Shown here piece after piece: positions 1 through 7,673 of a DNA stretch of 64,000 bases. Under the pieces are notes generated by a model, which was given only the letters and a program-made list of their open reading frames with translations, was not told the DNA's origin and did no database searches. Source of the stretch: Dokdonella_A sp937902695 (lineage in GTDB: Bacteria > Pseudomonadota > Gammaproteobacteria > Xanthomonadales > Rhodanobacteraceae); assembly GCA_048498135.1 (NCBI GenBank), contig JBEHYO010000006.1, forward strand, positions 1 to 64,000, in the 5' to 3' direction. Both the position numbers and the translations under genes were made by a program. Position 1 is the stretch's first letter, and each line of letters begins with the position of its first letter.

Positions 1-1611
1 GTCGGCCTTGCGGCCGATGTCGCCGACGAACGACCTGTCGATCTTGATCTTGTCGACCGGAAACGCGCGCAGCGAGCGGAGCGAGGAATAGCCCGTGCCA
101 AAATCGTCGAGCGACAGCTGGACGCCGGCCGCGCGGAGCTCGCGCAGCGCTTCGCGCGTAGCCGGGCTGTCGGCGAGCAGCGCGCTCTCGGTGATCTCGA
201 GCTCGAGCCGCGACGCGGCGAGCCCGTTCCGCTTCAGCGCGCCGACGACGTCGAGCACGAGCCCGGACTGTTTCAGCTGCAGCGGCGAGAGATTGACGGC
301 GACGCGAACGTTGTGCGGCCAGGTGGCGGCCGCGGCGCACGCCTCGTTGAGCGCCCATTCGCCGAGCACGCCGATGGCGCCCATTTCCTCGGCGATCGGA
401 ATGAACTCGGACGGCGACACGCTGCCGCGGACCGGATGGTTCCAGCGCAGCAGCGCCTCGACCGTGACGAGCGCGCCGGTTTCGAGCGCGGCGATCGGCT
501 GGTAGGCGAGGCTGAACTCGCCGCCTGCGAGCGCGGCGCGAAGATCCTGCTTCAGCTTGCGGCGCAGCTGCATCGCGACATCCATCTCGGCCGCGAAGAA
601 GCGGTAGACGCCGCCGCCCTGCCGCTTGGCGGAATCGAGCGCCATGTCGGCACGGCGCCAGAGCTCGTCGAAATCGACGAGCTGCGCCTCGGCGCTCGCG
701 ATGCCGATGCTCGCGCCCATCGTCGCCAGGTGGTCGTCGAGCTCGAACGGCGCTTCGAGCGCGGCGAGCACGCACTCGGCCTGCGCGACCGGTGCGCGGC
801 CGTCGGCTGACACCTGCACGATTGCGAACTCGTCGCCGCCGAGCCGCGCGAGGAAGGCCGCGGCGCCGGTGCATGTCGCGAGCCGCTGCGCGACCGCGGC
901 GAGCAGCTGGTCGCCGATGCGATGACCGAGCGTGTCGTTGATGCTCTTGAAGTGATCGAGGCCGACGTAGAGCAGGCTGACGCTCGATCCGCGCGCCGCG
1001 TTCGCGAGCATCACCGCCGCGCGATCCTGGAATTGCGCACGGTTCGGCAGGCCGGTCAGCGTGTCGTAATAGGCGAGCTCGTGGATGCGCGCGTGCGCCT
1101 CGTCGTGCTCGATCGCGCTCGCGCAGACGTGCACGCAGGTCTCGACAATCTGCCGCTCGACATCGGCGGGCCCGCGCCGCTCGCGGTAGTAGAACGCGAA
1201 CGTGCCGACGATGCGGCCGTCGCGCGCGCGGATCGGGCTCGACCAGCAGGCGAGGAGGCCGAGCGCCACCGCGAGCGACCGGTAGTCCGTCCAGAGCGGA
1301 TCGGTTTCGATGTCGCTGACTTCGACCGGCTCGCCGCGATAGACCGCCGTGCCGCACGAGCCCGCGCGCGGACCGGCCTTGAGCCCTTCGAGCAGCGCGC
1401 TATAGACCGGCGGCAGGCTCGGCCCCGCGAGGGGATGCACGCAGCCTTCGGTGTCCACCGTCAGGATCGAGCAGAGCGCGGCCGGTGCGAGCTCTTCGGC
1501 GCGCTTGCAGATCAGGTTCGCGATCGTCGTCAGGGGTGCGCCGCGCGCGATCGTCTCCAGAATCTCGTTCTGGAGGCGCTGCAACAGCTCGACGGAGACG
1601 ATGCCCGTCAT
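1..1611 (-). CDS. GAF-GGDEF-EAL cyclic-di-GMP signalling protein (3' end beyond the window)
   Basis: The reverse strand reads without a stop from an ATG at 1611 to the window edge (537 residues), so the C-terminus is missing. A GAF-like sensor occupies about residues 15-170. The GGDEF domain follows, with the LDHFKSINDTLGH metal/substrate motif (about 218-230) and an intact GGDEF at 258-262. The EAL domain then has EALLRW (385-390) and the downstream NLSP, LDDFGTGYSS and KIDRSFV motifs. The RxxD inhibitory site expected just before GGDEF is absent. Both diguanylate cyclase and phosphodiesterase active sites look intact as far as they are visible. An in-frame TGA eight codons upstream fixes the start. 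No transmembrane segment is seen, so it is probably cytosolic. Which activity dominates cannot be read from sequence. Confidence 0.93.
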   Translation of the reverse strand, partial: MTGIVSVELLQRLQNEILETIARGAPLTTIANLICKRAEELAPAALCSILTVDTEGCVHPLAGPSLPPVYSALLEGLKAGPRAGSCGTAVYRGEPVEVSDIETDPLWTDYRSLAVALGLLACWSSPIRARDGRIVGTFAFYYRERRGPADVERQIVETCVHVCASAIEHDEAHARIHELAYYDTLTGLPNRAQFQDRAAVMLANAARGSSVSLLYVGLDHFKSINDTLGHRIGDQLLAAVAQRLATCTGAAAFLARLGGDEFAIVQVSADGRAPVAQAECVLAALEAPFELDDHLATMGASIGIASAEAQLVDFDELWRRADMALDSAKRQGGGVYRFFAAEMDVAMQLRRKLKQDLRAALAGGEFSLAYQPIAALETGALVTVEALLRWNHPVRGSVSPSEFIPIAEEMGAIGVLGEWALNEACAAAATWPHNVRVAVNLSPLQLKQSGLVLDVVGALKRNGLAASRLELEITESALLADSPATREALRELRAAGVQLSLDDFGTGYSSLRSLRAFPVDKIKIDRSFVGDIGRKAD

Positions 1612-1816
1612 GTGCCACCCGGAGAAACCGCCCGATCACCGCGCGATCCCGCGCGCGGTCCGCCTGCGATCCCGCGCGCAGCCGACGGGCTTCGCACGCC
1701 GCGCTTGCAGGCGCTCCATCCGCGGACGGAGCGCTTGCATCATAACGACTGTCGCGCCGCCGGGACCACCGCAAAACCGCCTGGATCTGCAGCGCGCGCG
1801 GCAAGCCGCGGCGCGC

Positions 1817-2485
1817 TCACTTCTGGCCGCGCATGCCCTGATTGCCGCGGCCGTGCGTGAACTCGCCCTGGCCGTAGGTTGCCTCGACGCCGGGGGATGA
1901 GCCTGCGGGCTTCGCATCCGACGGCTCGCCGGACGGCTGCACGACGGCGCCGACCCCATCGTGCGCGCGGCCCGTGAATGCGTTCGCCGCGGGGTACGCC
2001 GGTCCCTGCTTCACGCGCTGCTGCTTGGCTTCGAGGATTTCGCGGAAGTGCTGGCGCGCGACATCGGCGGCCGCCTGCCTCGGCGATCCGGTTTTCTTCG
2101 GCGCCGTGGGCCGCCGTTTCGCCGGCGCCTTCGGCGGCGCGGCTGGCCTCGCGGCCGCAGCCGGCGCGCGACCTGCGGATTTTGCCGGTGCCGGTTTTGC
2201 TGGGGCTTGCTTTGCGGGCGACGGTTTGGCGGCCGACTTCGAACGCGTCGCCGCCGATGCCGCCGATTTCTTCGGCGCGGCCTTGCTCGCCGGGCGCCTC
2301 GTCGCTGCCTTCTTCGCGGTCTTCCGTGCGCCGGCCTTCTTCGCGACTTTCTTCGCAACTTTCTTCGCGACTTTCTTCGCGGCTTTCTTCGCGGCTTTCT
2401 TCGCGGCGGGCTTGCGCCGCGCGGCCGGGCGCCTGGTCTTCGCGGCTTTACCTGCGGTTTTCCGCTTGCGTGTCGTGGGGCTCAT
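1817..2485 (-). CDS. Lys/Ala/Pro-rich histone H1-like (AlgP-like) DNA-binding protein
   Basis: 222 residues from the ATG at 2485, which has a GGAGA ribosome-binding site 8 nt upstream. The first ~150 residues are almost entirely Lys, Ala, Pro and Arg and include six four-residue AKK(A/V) units in tandem. This composition is typical of bacterial histone H1-like proteins and of AlgP of Pseudomonas. A less biased region (about 150-180) contains a short amphipathic segment, and the tail is Gly/Gln/Arg-rich. It probably binds nucleic acid non-specifically and may organise the nucleoid or a regulatory region; this is inferred from composition only. A longer frame starting at 2569 exists but lacks a good ribosome-binding site. 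It is divergent from the PNPOx-fold gene. Confidence 0.82.
   Translation of the reverse strand: MSPTTRKRKTAGKAAKTRRPAARRKPAAKKAAKKAAKKVAKKVAKKVAKKAGARKTAKKAATRRPASKAAPKKSAASAATRSKSAAKPSPAKQAPAKPAPAKSAGRAPAAAARPAAPPKAPAKRRPTAPKKTGSPRQAAADVARQHFREILEAKQQRVKQGPAYPAANAFTGRAHDGVGAVVQPSGEPSDAKPAGSSPGVEATYGQGEFTHGRGNQGMRGQK
2337..2408 (-). repeat. six tandem 12-bp units coding AKK(A/V)
   Basis: Six consecutive 12-bp units of the form TTCTTCGCGRCT run head to tail inside the histone-like gene. Copies differ at only one or two positions. Each unit codes four residues, so gain or loss of a unit keeps the frame. Such tracts expand and contract by replication slippage, as is known for algP. Confidence 0.9.
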
Positions 2486-2560
2486 CAATCGTCTCCGATC
2501 CGTCGGCGCGCGACGCGCCGGTGCGATGTCAGTAACAAGGCAAGGCTTTACGCGGGCCAA

Positions 2561-2572
2561 CCGTTGCAACGG
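2561..2572. repeat. 12-bp perfect palindrome in a divergent intergenic region
   Basis: CCGTTGCAACGG lies in the 207-bp gap between the divergent histone-like and PNPOx-fold genes. It could be an operator, but a 12-bp palindrome in GC-rich DNA may also be chance. Confidence 0.3.
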
Positions 2573-2692
2573 CTAGCGTACAACCCGCGTGTCGCGCCAT
2601 CCATATGCGGAGACCTCCGCGGGACCGCGACTTCATCGCGCGTTAATGGCAGGAAGTCGATCGTCGTGCCCGAACCCCATGGCGCGCATTTC

Positions 2693-3199
2693 ATGAAAAA
2701 CGAACCGCATCCCTCCGCCGATCTGACCAAGCTCGGCGAGCTCATCGAAGGCGTCGAGGTCGCGATGCTGACGACGCACGCGGCCGACGGCAGCCTGGTC
2801 AGCCGGCCGCTGCAGACGCTCCAGTTCGAGGCGAGCGGCGATCTCGTGTTCTTCACCGCGGCAGACAGCCGCAAGCTCGACGAGCTGGCAGCGAATCCGG
2901 ACGTCAATCTCGCCTACGCCAATCCGCACAAGCAGATCTATGTCTCCGTGCGCGGCACCGCGCGCACCGACCGCGACCGCGCGACGATCGATGCGCTCTG
3001 GTCGCCGGTGCAGAAGGTGTTCTTTCCGCAGGGCAAGGACGATCCGAACCTGGTGGTGTTGCGCGTGCGCGTCCGCGATGCCGCGTACTGGGAATCGGCG
3101 GGCAACTTCATCGCGCGTGCGCTCGATTTCGCGGCGGGCATGCTGAGCCACGATCCGCGCGATCTCGGCAAGAGCGGCAAGCTGGCCGGCAACGGCTGA
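2693..3199 (+). CDS. pyridoxamine 5'-phosphate oxidase-fold general stress protein
   Basis: 168 residues. The sequence follows the split-barrel flavin-binding pattern of the general-stress / PNPOx-like family: a first strand EVAMLTTHAADGSLVSRPL (about 21-39), then DLVFFTAADSRKLDEL and a VNLAYANPHKQIYVSVRG core. The WSPVQKVFFPQGKDDPNLVVL segment is typical of the proteobacterial general-stress subfamily. Family members bind FMN or FAD, but few have a known substrate. The ATG at 2693 is chosen because the family begins just before the first beta strand; the frame is open much further upstream without resembling a protein. It is a single gene, with the radical SAM gene 70 bp downstream on the same strand. 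Confidence 0.85.
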   Translation: MKNEPHPSADLTKLGELIEGVEVAMLTTHAADGSLVSRPLQTLQFEASGDLVFFTAADSRKLDELAANPDVNLAYANPHKQIYVSVRGTARTDRDRATIDALWSPVQKVFFPQGKDDPNLVVLRVRVRDAAYWESAGNFIARALDFAAGMLSHDPRDLGKSGKLAGNG

Positions 3200-3269
3200 C
3201 GTTTCGTCCGCCGGCGCGGGATCATTCGCAGCGTCTGAGACGCGGGCGGCGCATACTTCGCATCGCCCC

Positions 3270-4379
3270 ATGAAACACGATGCCGACAACGCGGCGCTGC
3301 CGCGCATCGACGCGCCTTCGCGCATCAAGGGCCGCGGCGCGGCCTCGAATCCGGAAGGCCGGTTCGAATCGGTCGCGAAGACGCGCGAGGACGACGGCTG
3401 GCATCGCGACGCCGAGCCCGCACCGCGTCCCGACACGGTCGTGACCGAGGAGCGTGCGCGCACGATCATCAGCCGCAACGACTCGCCGGACATCCATTTC
3501 GAGCAGTCGATCAACCCGTACCGCGGCTGCGAGCACGGCTGCATCTATTGCTACGCACGGCCCTCGCACGGCTATCTCAATCTCTCGGCCGGCATCGACT
3601 TCGAGACGAAGCTGTTCGCGAAGACCAACGCCGCCGAGCTCCTGCGCAAGGAGCTCGCAAAGCCGGGCTATGTGCCCTCGCCGATCAACCTCGGCGCGAA
3701 CACCGATCCGTACCAGCCGATCGAGCGGCGCTACCGGATCACGCGCTCGATCCTCCAGGTGCTTGCCGAGCACAACCACCCGTGCACGATCATCACCAAG
3801 AATGGGCTGATCGAGCGCGATCTCGATCTCCTGGTGCCGATGGCGCGCGCGAATCTCGTGCATGCGTTCGTTTCGGTGACCTCGCTCGACAACCGGCTCG
3901 CATCGACGCTCGAGCCGCGCGCGAGCGCGCCGCACCGGCGCCTGCAGACCGTCGCGACCCTCAACGAAGCCGGCGTGCCGTGCGGCGTCATGGTCGCGCC
4001 GATCATTCCGATGGTCACCGACCGCTATCTCGAGGAAATCATCGAGCGCGCGGCTGCGGCCGGCGCGAAGGGCGCCGGCTATACGATCCTGCGCCTGCCG
4101 CACGAGCTGAAGGATCTCTTCCGCGAGTGGCTCGATCTCCACGTGTCCGAGCGCGCGGGGCACGTCATGAGCCTGATCCAGCAGATGCGCGGCGGCCGCG
4201 ACAACGATCCGCGCTTCGGTTCGCGCATGCGCGGCGAAGGCGAGTTCGCCGACCTGATCCGTCAGCGCTTTGCGCTCGCGTGCCGGCGTCACCGCATCGC
4301 GCGCGGACGCGACATCGTGCTCGACAGGTCGAGGTTTTCGCCGCCGCGCGCCGAATCGCCGCAGCGCGAACTGTTCTGA
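3270..4379 (+). CDS. PA0069 family radical SAM protein
   Basis: 369 residues. A CX3CX2C cluster (Cys87, Cys91, Cys94 in RGCEHGCIYCYARPSHGYL) binds the 4Fe-4S cluster that cleaves S-adenosylmethionine. A disordered basic N-terminus of about 60 residues precedes it. The INLGANTDPYQPIERRYRITR and LRLPHELKDLF segments are typical of the PA0069/Rv2578c group, distant relatives of spore photoproduct lyase (SplB). The substrate of this group is not established; a role in DNA repair is often suggested by homology but is unproven. The ATG at 3270 is preceded by a small gap after the stress-protein gene, so the two may be cotranscribed. Confidence 0.9.
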   Translation: MKHDADNAALPRIDAPSRIKGRGAASNPEGRFESVAKTREDDGWHRDAEPAPRPDTVVTEERARTIISRNDSPDIHFEQSINPYRGCEHGCIYCYARPSHGYLNLSAGIDFETKLFAKTNAAELLRKELAKPGYVPSPINLGANTDPYQPIERRYRITRSILQVLAEHNHPCTIITKNGLIERDLDLLVPMARANLVHAFVSVTSLDNRLASTLEPRASAPHRRLQTVATLNEAGVPCGVMVAPIIPMVTDRYLEEIIERAAAAGAKGAGYTILRLPHELKDLFREWLDLHVSERAGHVMSLIQQMRGGRDNDPRFGSRMRGEGEFADLIRQRFALACRRHRIARGRDIVLDRSRFSPPRAESPQRELF

Positions 4380-4382
4380 TCG

Positions 4383-4427
4383 GGCGGATCACATCCGCCA
4401 GAAACGACGAACCCCGCCGAAGCGGGG
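4383..4427. terminator. two hairpins between convergent genes; likely bidirectional terminator
   Basis: Two stems lie in the 77-bp gap between the converging radical SAM and IPTL-CTERM genes: GGCGGAT-CAC-ATCCGCC (4383-4399) and CCCCGC-CGAA-GCGGGG (4412-4427). Read on the minus strand, the second has a stable UUCG tetraloop and is followed by a T-rich stretch, which fits termination of the minus-strand gene. Confidence 0.6.
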
Positions 4428-4456
4428 CCGCCGCCCTCCCTATGCCGCGCTTAGCG

Positions 4457-5848
4457 CTAGTTGCGCGCGCGACGCCCCGCAAACACGCCCGCTGCCAAGA
4501 GGATCAGGATCAGCGCGGCCAGCATGCCTTCGCTCAGCGTCGGTGCCGGGATCGCCGCCGGCGGACCGCCGCCGCCGCCGCCGCCCACCGTGACCGGCGC
4601 GGTCGGACCGGTGCCCGCGACCGTATCGGCGCCGGCATCCGCGCTCGCCTGATTGGTGTACGTGCCCGGCGTCGACGAAACCGTGACGCCGAAATGCAGT
4701 GAAGCTGTGCCGCCCGGTGCCACCGCGATCGGGCCGCCCCAGGTGAGCGTCCCCGCGGCGATGGTCGGATCGGCCGTCGTCGCGCCGGTCGTCGAACCCG
4801 GCGTGTACGTGAAGCCTGCCGGCAGCGTGTCGCTGATCGAGTTCAGCGTCGCCGCCGCGCCGTTCGGATTCGTGATCGTGATCGTGTAGCCGTCCGCGCC
4901 GCCGGCGCTCGCGTTCGCCGCGTCCGCCGTCTTCGTCATGAACAGCGGCTGGTTGCCGAGCGGCGAGAACACCGTCAGGTTCGAGCGCGTGACGCTGCCG
5001 CCGGCCGGCACCGTGATGTTCCAGCTGATGCCCGAGCCGTTGTCTTCGAGGACCGTGCAGTCGCACGTATTCGGGAACGCGGCATGCGTGCCGATCCATG
5101 TCCAGACCGCGTCGTAGCCCGATTCGTAGTAGTCGTTGCCGCCGTTGAGCGGGACGATCTGCTCGATGCGTCCGGCCGGCACGTTGTTGGGATTCTGCGT
5201 GCAGCCCGGACCCGTGCCGCTGACCATGCCGTAGCCCGAATCCGATCCGCCGAGATAGCAGTCGAACGCGCGGAACATGATGGCCGAGACCGCAGCGCCG
5301 CTCGCATTCGTGACGGTGACGTCGGTGCGGTACGTCTCCTGTCCGACGACGTAGCTGTCGACCTGCGTGATCGAGAGCCCCGTAGTGCCGACCGAGACGA
5401 CGGTCGTTATCGCGTAGGGGCTGGCGCTCGTTCCCGCGCCGGTCACCGCCGACTGGCTGACCGGAGTGAACGCGGTATATGTGCCGATGCTGCTGCTCGC
5501 CGTGCCGCCGTGGTTCTGGAAGTCGGACGAATACAGCGTGCCGTTGATCAGCAGGAACGTGCCGTAGTCGCCCGGCATCGTGCCCGGCGGATAGATTTCT
5601 TCCGCCGCGTCGCCGACGTGCGCGATCTGCGCGGCGAGATCCTCGCCGATGTAGATCGCATTGAGCGGGCCTGTCGACGTGATCGTCTGGAAGACGGTCT
5701 GCGTCTGTGCCGGCGCAGGATTCCTGACGCCTTTTGGCGCCTGCTGCGCCGAAACGGTGGATCCCCCGAAAGCCGCCGCAAGAACGAACAGCGGAACCAA
5801 CACGCGACGCAAGGCCGCGCCGCAACGCAACGAACTCTGCCCGGACAT
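4457..5848 (-). CDS. secreted DUF11-domain protein with IPTL-CTERM-type sorting signal
   Basis: 463 residues from the ATG at 5848, which has a GGGAG ribosome-binding site. A signal peptide (VLVPLFVLAAAFGGSTVSAQ) leads a long Gly/Thr/Ser-rich beta region. About residues 300-410 form a DUF11-like repeat (YTITITNPNGAAATL ... TYTNQASADA). A glycine linker precedes a C-terminal module: a PAPTLSEGMLAAL motif, a hydrophobic helix and a basic end GRRARN. That tripartite tail is the hallmark of IPTL-CTERM proteins, which are thought to be recognised by an envelope sorting protease. The motif here is PAPTL rather than the commonest IPTL. No sorting enzyme is in this window. Molecular role unknown; probably exported to the cell surface. 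Confidence 0.8.
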   Translation of the reverse strand: MSGQSSLRCGAALRRVLVPLFVLAAAFGGSTVSAQQAPKGVRNPAPAQTQTVFQTITSTGPLNAIYIGEDLAAQIAHVGDAAEEIYPPGTMPGDYGTFLLINGTLYSSDFQNHGGTASSSIGTYTAFTPVSQSAVTGAGTSASPYAITTVVSVGTTGLSITQVDSYVVGQETYRTDVTVTNASGAAVSAIMFRAFDCYLGGSDSGYGMVSGTGPGCTQNPNNVPAGRIEQIVPLNGGNDYYESGYDAVWTWIGTHAAFPNTCDCTVLEDNGSGISWNITVPAGGSVTRSNLTVFSPLGNQPLFMTKTADAANASAGGADGYTITITNPNGAAATLNSISDTLPAGFTYTPGSTTGATTADPTIAAGTLTWGGPIAVAPGGTASLHFGVTVSSTPGTYTNQASADAGADTVAGTGPTAPVTVGGGGGGGPPAAIPAPTLSEGMLAALILILLAAGVFAGRRARN

Positions 5849-5874
5849 AGCTGATCTCCCTCTCGCCGGGGCGG

Positions 5875-5904
5875 ATCTTAGAATTTGTGCCCTGTAAAGT
5901 GCAA
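5875..5904 (-). promoter_or_regulatory. candidate sigma-70 promoter for the IPTL-CTERM gene
   Basis: On the minus strand, TTGCAC (5904-5899) and TAAGAT (5880-5875) are separated by 18 bp in unusually AT-rich DNA. The predicted transcript would start about 20 nt before the ATG at 5848. Found by eye only. Confidence 0.4.
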
Positions 5905-6151
5905 TGGAGTTCACACTTTTGGCAATTGACAGGAATTTCAAAACATGAGGGCGCGCGACTCGAGCGGTCGCCATGGGAGCACTGTTCCGTAACGGCAACA
6001 GAACAGCGGACAGTGTGTAATGAAAAAATAACGGTCGTTCAGCTCCGAGCGCTCGGAAATACCCCTCGGCGCATGTTGCAGCGCGGAACCGGAAGGCCCG
6101 AAGCGAGCCCCTGCAACGATGTCCAGATGCTTCACCGCAGCATCCAACTCC

Positions 6152-6168
6152 GTGGCACACAACGTGCT
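6152..6168 (+). promoter_or_regulatory. sigma-54-like -24/-12 element before the porin
   Basis: GTGGCACACAACGTGCT has the invariant GG and GC dinucleotides exactly 10 bp apart. It matches TGGCAC at -24 and TGC(T) at -12, with one mismatch in the TTGC part. The start would be near 6179, leaving a ~28-nt leader that includes the ribosome-binding site. No enhancer-binding regulator is encoded nearby. Confidence 0.4.
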
Positions 6169-6206
6169 GACAGAACGCCGCTCCATTAGCGGAGGAGGAC
6201 ACTTCC

Positions 6207-7466
6207 ATGCATCAGCAGCAAGGCGCACTGCCCGGTTCGAGCCCTCAACGCCCACTCCGCACGCTGCTCAAGGCGCTGCAGGCAGCGGGAATCGGCGTCG
6301 CCGCAACATTCGCCGGCACGGCCGGCGCAGTCGGCCTCCAGGGTGACAACTGGTCGGTCGACGTTGGCGGCATCGTCAATGCGTACTACACCGCGACCAG
6401 CTGTTCCGGCGACGCCGTCGGCGGCCCGGCGCTCGCGAGCAAGGCGCTCGGCTGCGCCGGCGAGGACCACAAGACCTCGATCGGCAACGGCCTGCTTCCG
6501 AGCGGCCTGATCACGAAGTTCAAGACGCAGCAGGAAGGCTTCGACATCGGCGGCACGATCGGCATCATGGTGCACGCGGCGACATCGTCCGGTGTCGCGA
6601 CGAACACCAACGTCGACGTCCGCCAGGCGTTCTTCACGGTAGGCACGCCCGAGATGGGCACGTTCAAGATCGGCCGCGACTACGGCGTGTTCGGCGCGAA
6701 CGCGATCCTGAACGACATGACGCTGCTCGGCGCCGGCGCGCCGACGCAGGCCACCCAGCGCGGGCGCGTCACGCTCGGCCACATCGGCGCGGGCTACACG
6801 TACCTGCAGAACTACGGCCAGATGTCGTACGTCTCGCCGGTATTCGGCGGCGGCTTCACGTTCACGGCCGGCCTCTTCAGCCCGGTCGACGCCGGCACGT
6901 TCGTCTCGAAGAACTACCCGCAGGTCCAGGCCCAGCTGCAGTACGCGAACGACATGCTGAAGGTCTGGATCGGCGCGAAGACGCAGCGCTTCTACGCGAC
7001 GTCGTTCGTGCCGACGCCTGATCCGAACAACCCGAACCAGAGCTTCATCATCCATCCGGACGACGACTTCGACGAGTTCGCGAGCGAGATTGGCGCGTCC
7101 ATCAGCGGCGGCGGCTTCACGTTCCTCGCCAACATCGAGAGCGGCGACGGCATCGGCATCCTCGCCGACGGCGACCAAGGCGACATCAGGGGCCTCAACT
7201 ACCTCCTGCAGGGCACGTACAAGTTCGGCGAGAAGTGGAAGGTCGGCCTTTCGTACGGTCTCAGCAAGAACGACGACAACAACGTCTACAACGACACCCT
7301 CAACGCAAGCTTCAAGTCGAACGAGAATGGGACGCTGGGTCTGTACTACGCGCTGACGAGCAGCATCACGCTCGCCGCGGAAGTCGGCGAAACGCGGTCG
7401 AAGGACTACCTCGGCCAGGAAGCCAAGCAGTACGGCGGCTCGCTCGGCGGCATCATCTTCTTCTGA
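6207..7466 (+). CDS. outer-membrane porin (Gram-negative porin family)
   Basis: 419 residues. The signal peptide is long: about 20 polar residues, then a hydrophobic stretch ending near AATFAGTAGAVG. The mature part is a series of alternating amphipathic strands, including FKIGRDYGVFGANAILND (typical of general porins around the constriction region), and ends in phenylalanine (GGSLGGIIFF), the signature recognised by the BAM machinery. It should form a trimeric diffusion channel of about 16 strands; specificity cannot be told. The ribosome-binding site GGAGGAGG is strong, suggesting high expression, and a sigma-54-like element lies upstream. A hairpin and a classic intrinsic terminator follow the stop. 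Translation start: ATG at 6207; an internal start nearer the hydrophobic core is possible. Confidence 0.88.
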   Translation: MHQQQGALPGSSPQRPLRTLLKALQAAGIGVAATFAGTAGAVGLQGDNWSVDVGGIVNAYYTATSCSGDAVGGPALASKALGCAGEDHKTSIGNGLLPSGLITKFKTQQEGFDIGGTIGIMVHAATSSGVATNTNVDVRQAFFTVGTPEMGTFKIGRDYGVFGANAILNDMTLLGAGAPTQATQRGRVTLGHIGAGYTYLQNYGQMSYVSPVFGGGFTFTAGLFSPVDAGTFVSKNYPQVQAQLQYANDMLKVWIGAKTQRFYATSFVPTPDPNNPNQSFIIHPDDDFDEFASEIGASISGGGFTFLANIESGDGIGILADGDQGDIRGLNYLLQGTYKFGEKWKVGLSYGLSKNDDNNVYNDTLNASFKSNENGTLGLYYALTSSITLAAEVGETRSKDYLGQEAKQYGGSLGGIIFF

Positions 7467-7495
7467 CCTGACAGAGAAAGATGCGCCCTGTCCGC

Positions 7496-7530
7496 CTCGC
7501 GCGCCGTCCATAGCCTCGACGGCGCGCGAG
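7496..7530 (+). repeat. 13-bp perfect stem in the porin mRNA 3' region
   Basis: CTCGCGCGCCGTC (7496-7508) and its exact complement (7518-7530) flank a 9-nt loop, 29 bp after the porin stop. No T-run follows. It could be a stabiliser against 3' exonucleases upstream of the real terminator. Confidence 0.6.
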
Positions 7531-7559
7531 ACGGTTTAAGAAACACCAGGTGGGAAACC

Positions 7560-7589
7560 GATCCCGGCGCGAGCCGGGATCTTTTTTTT
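7560..7589 (+). terminator. intrinsic terminator of the porin gene
   Basis: GATCCCGGC-GCGA-GCCGGGATC forms a 9-bp stem with a GNRA tetraloop, followed immediately by eight T residues. It is a textbook rho-independent terminator. Confidence 0.92.
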
Positions 7590-7673
7590 GGGCGCGATCC
7601 GCTGCGGGCGCGGCACTACGCAGGCCCGGACATCAGGCGATGTCCGTAGCACGGCTGCGCGCGGGCGCGGGTG

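Larger units (their letters stand above)
5849..6206. other. 358-bp divergent intergenic region
   Basis: No gene of convincing composition is seen. The region is clearly more AT-rich than its surroundings, as expected for a control region. It holds the candidate minus-strand promoter near 5875-5904 and a sigma-54-like element at 6152-6168 in front of the porin, followed by a strong GGAGGAGG ribosome-binding site at about 6190. Confidence 0.7.

Noticed and set aside
2337..2408. CRISPR-like or short satellite array.
   Set aside because: The units are 12 bp with no spacers, and they are coding units of the histone-like gene.
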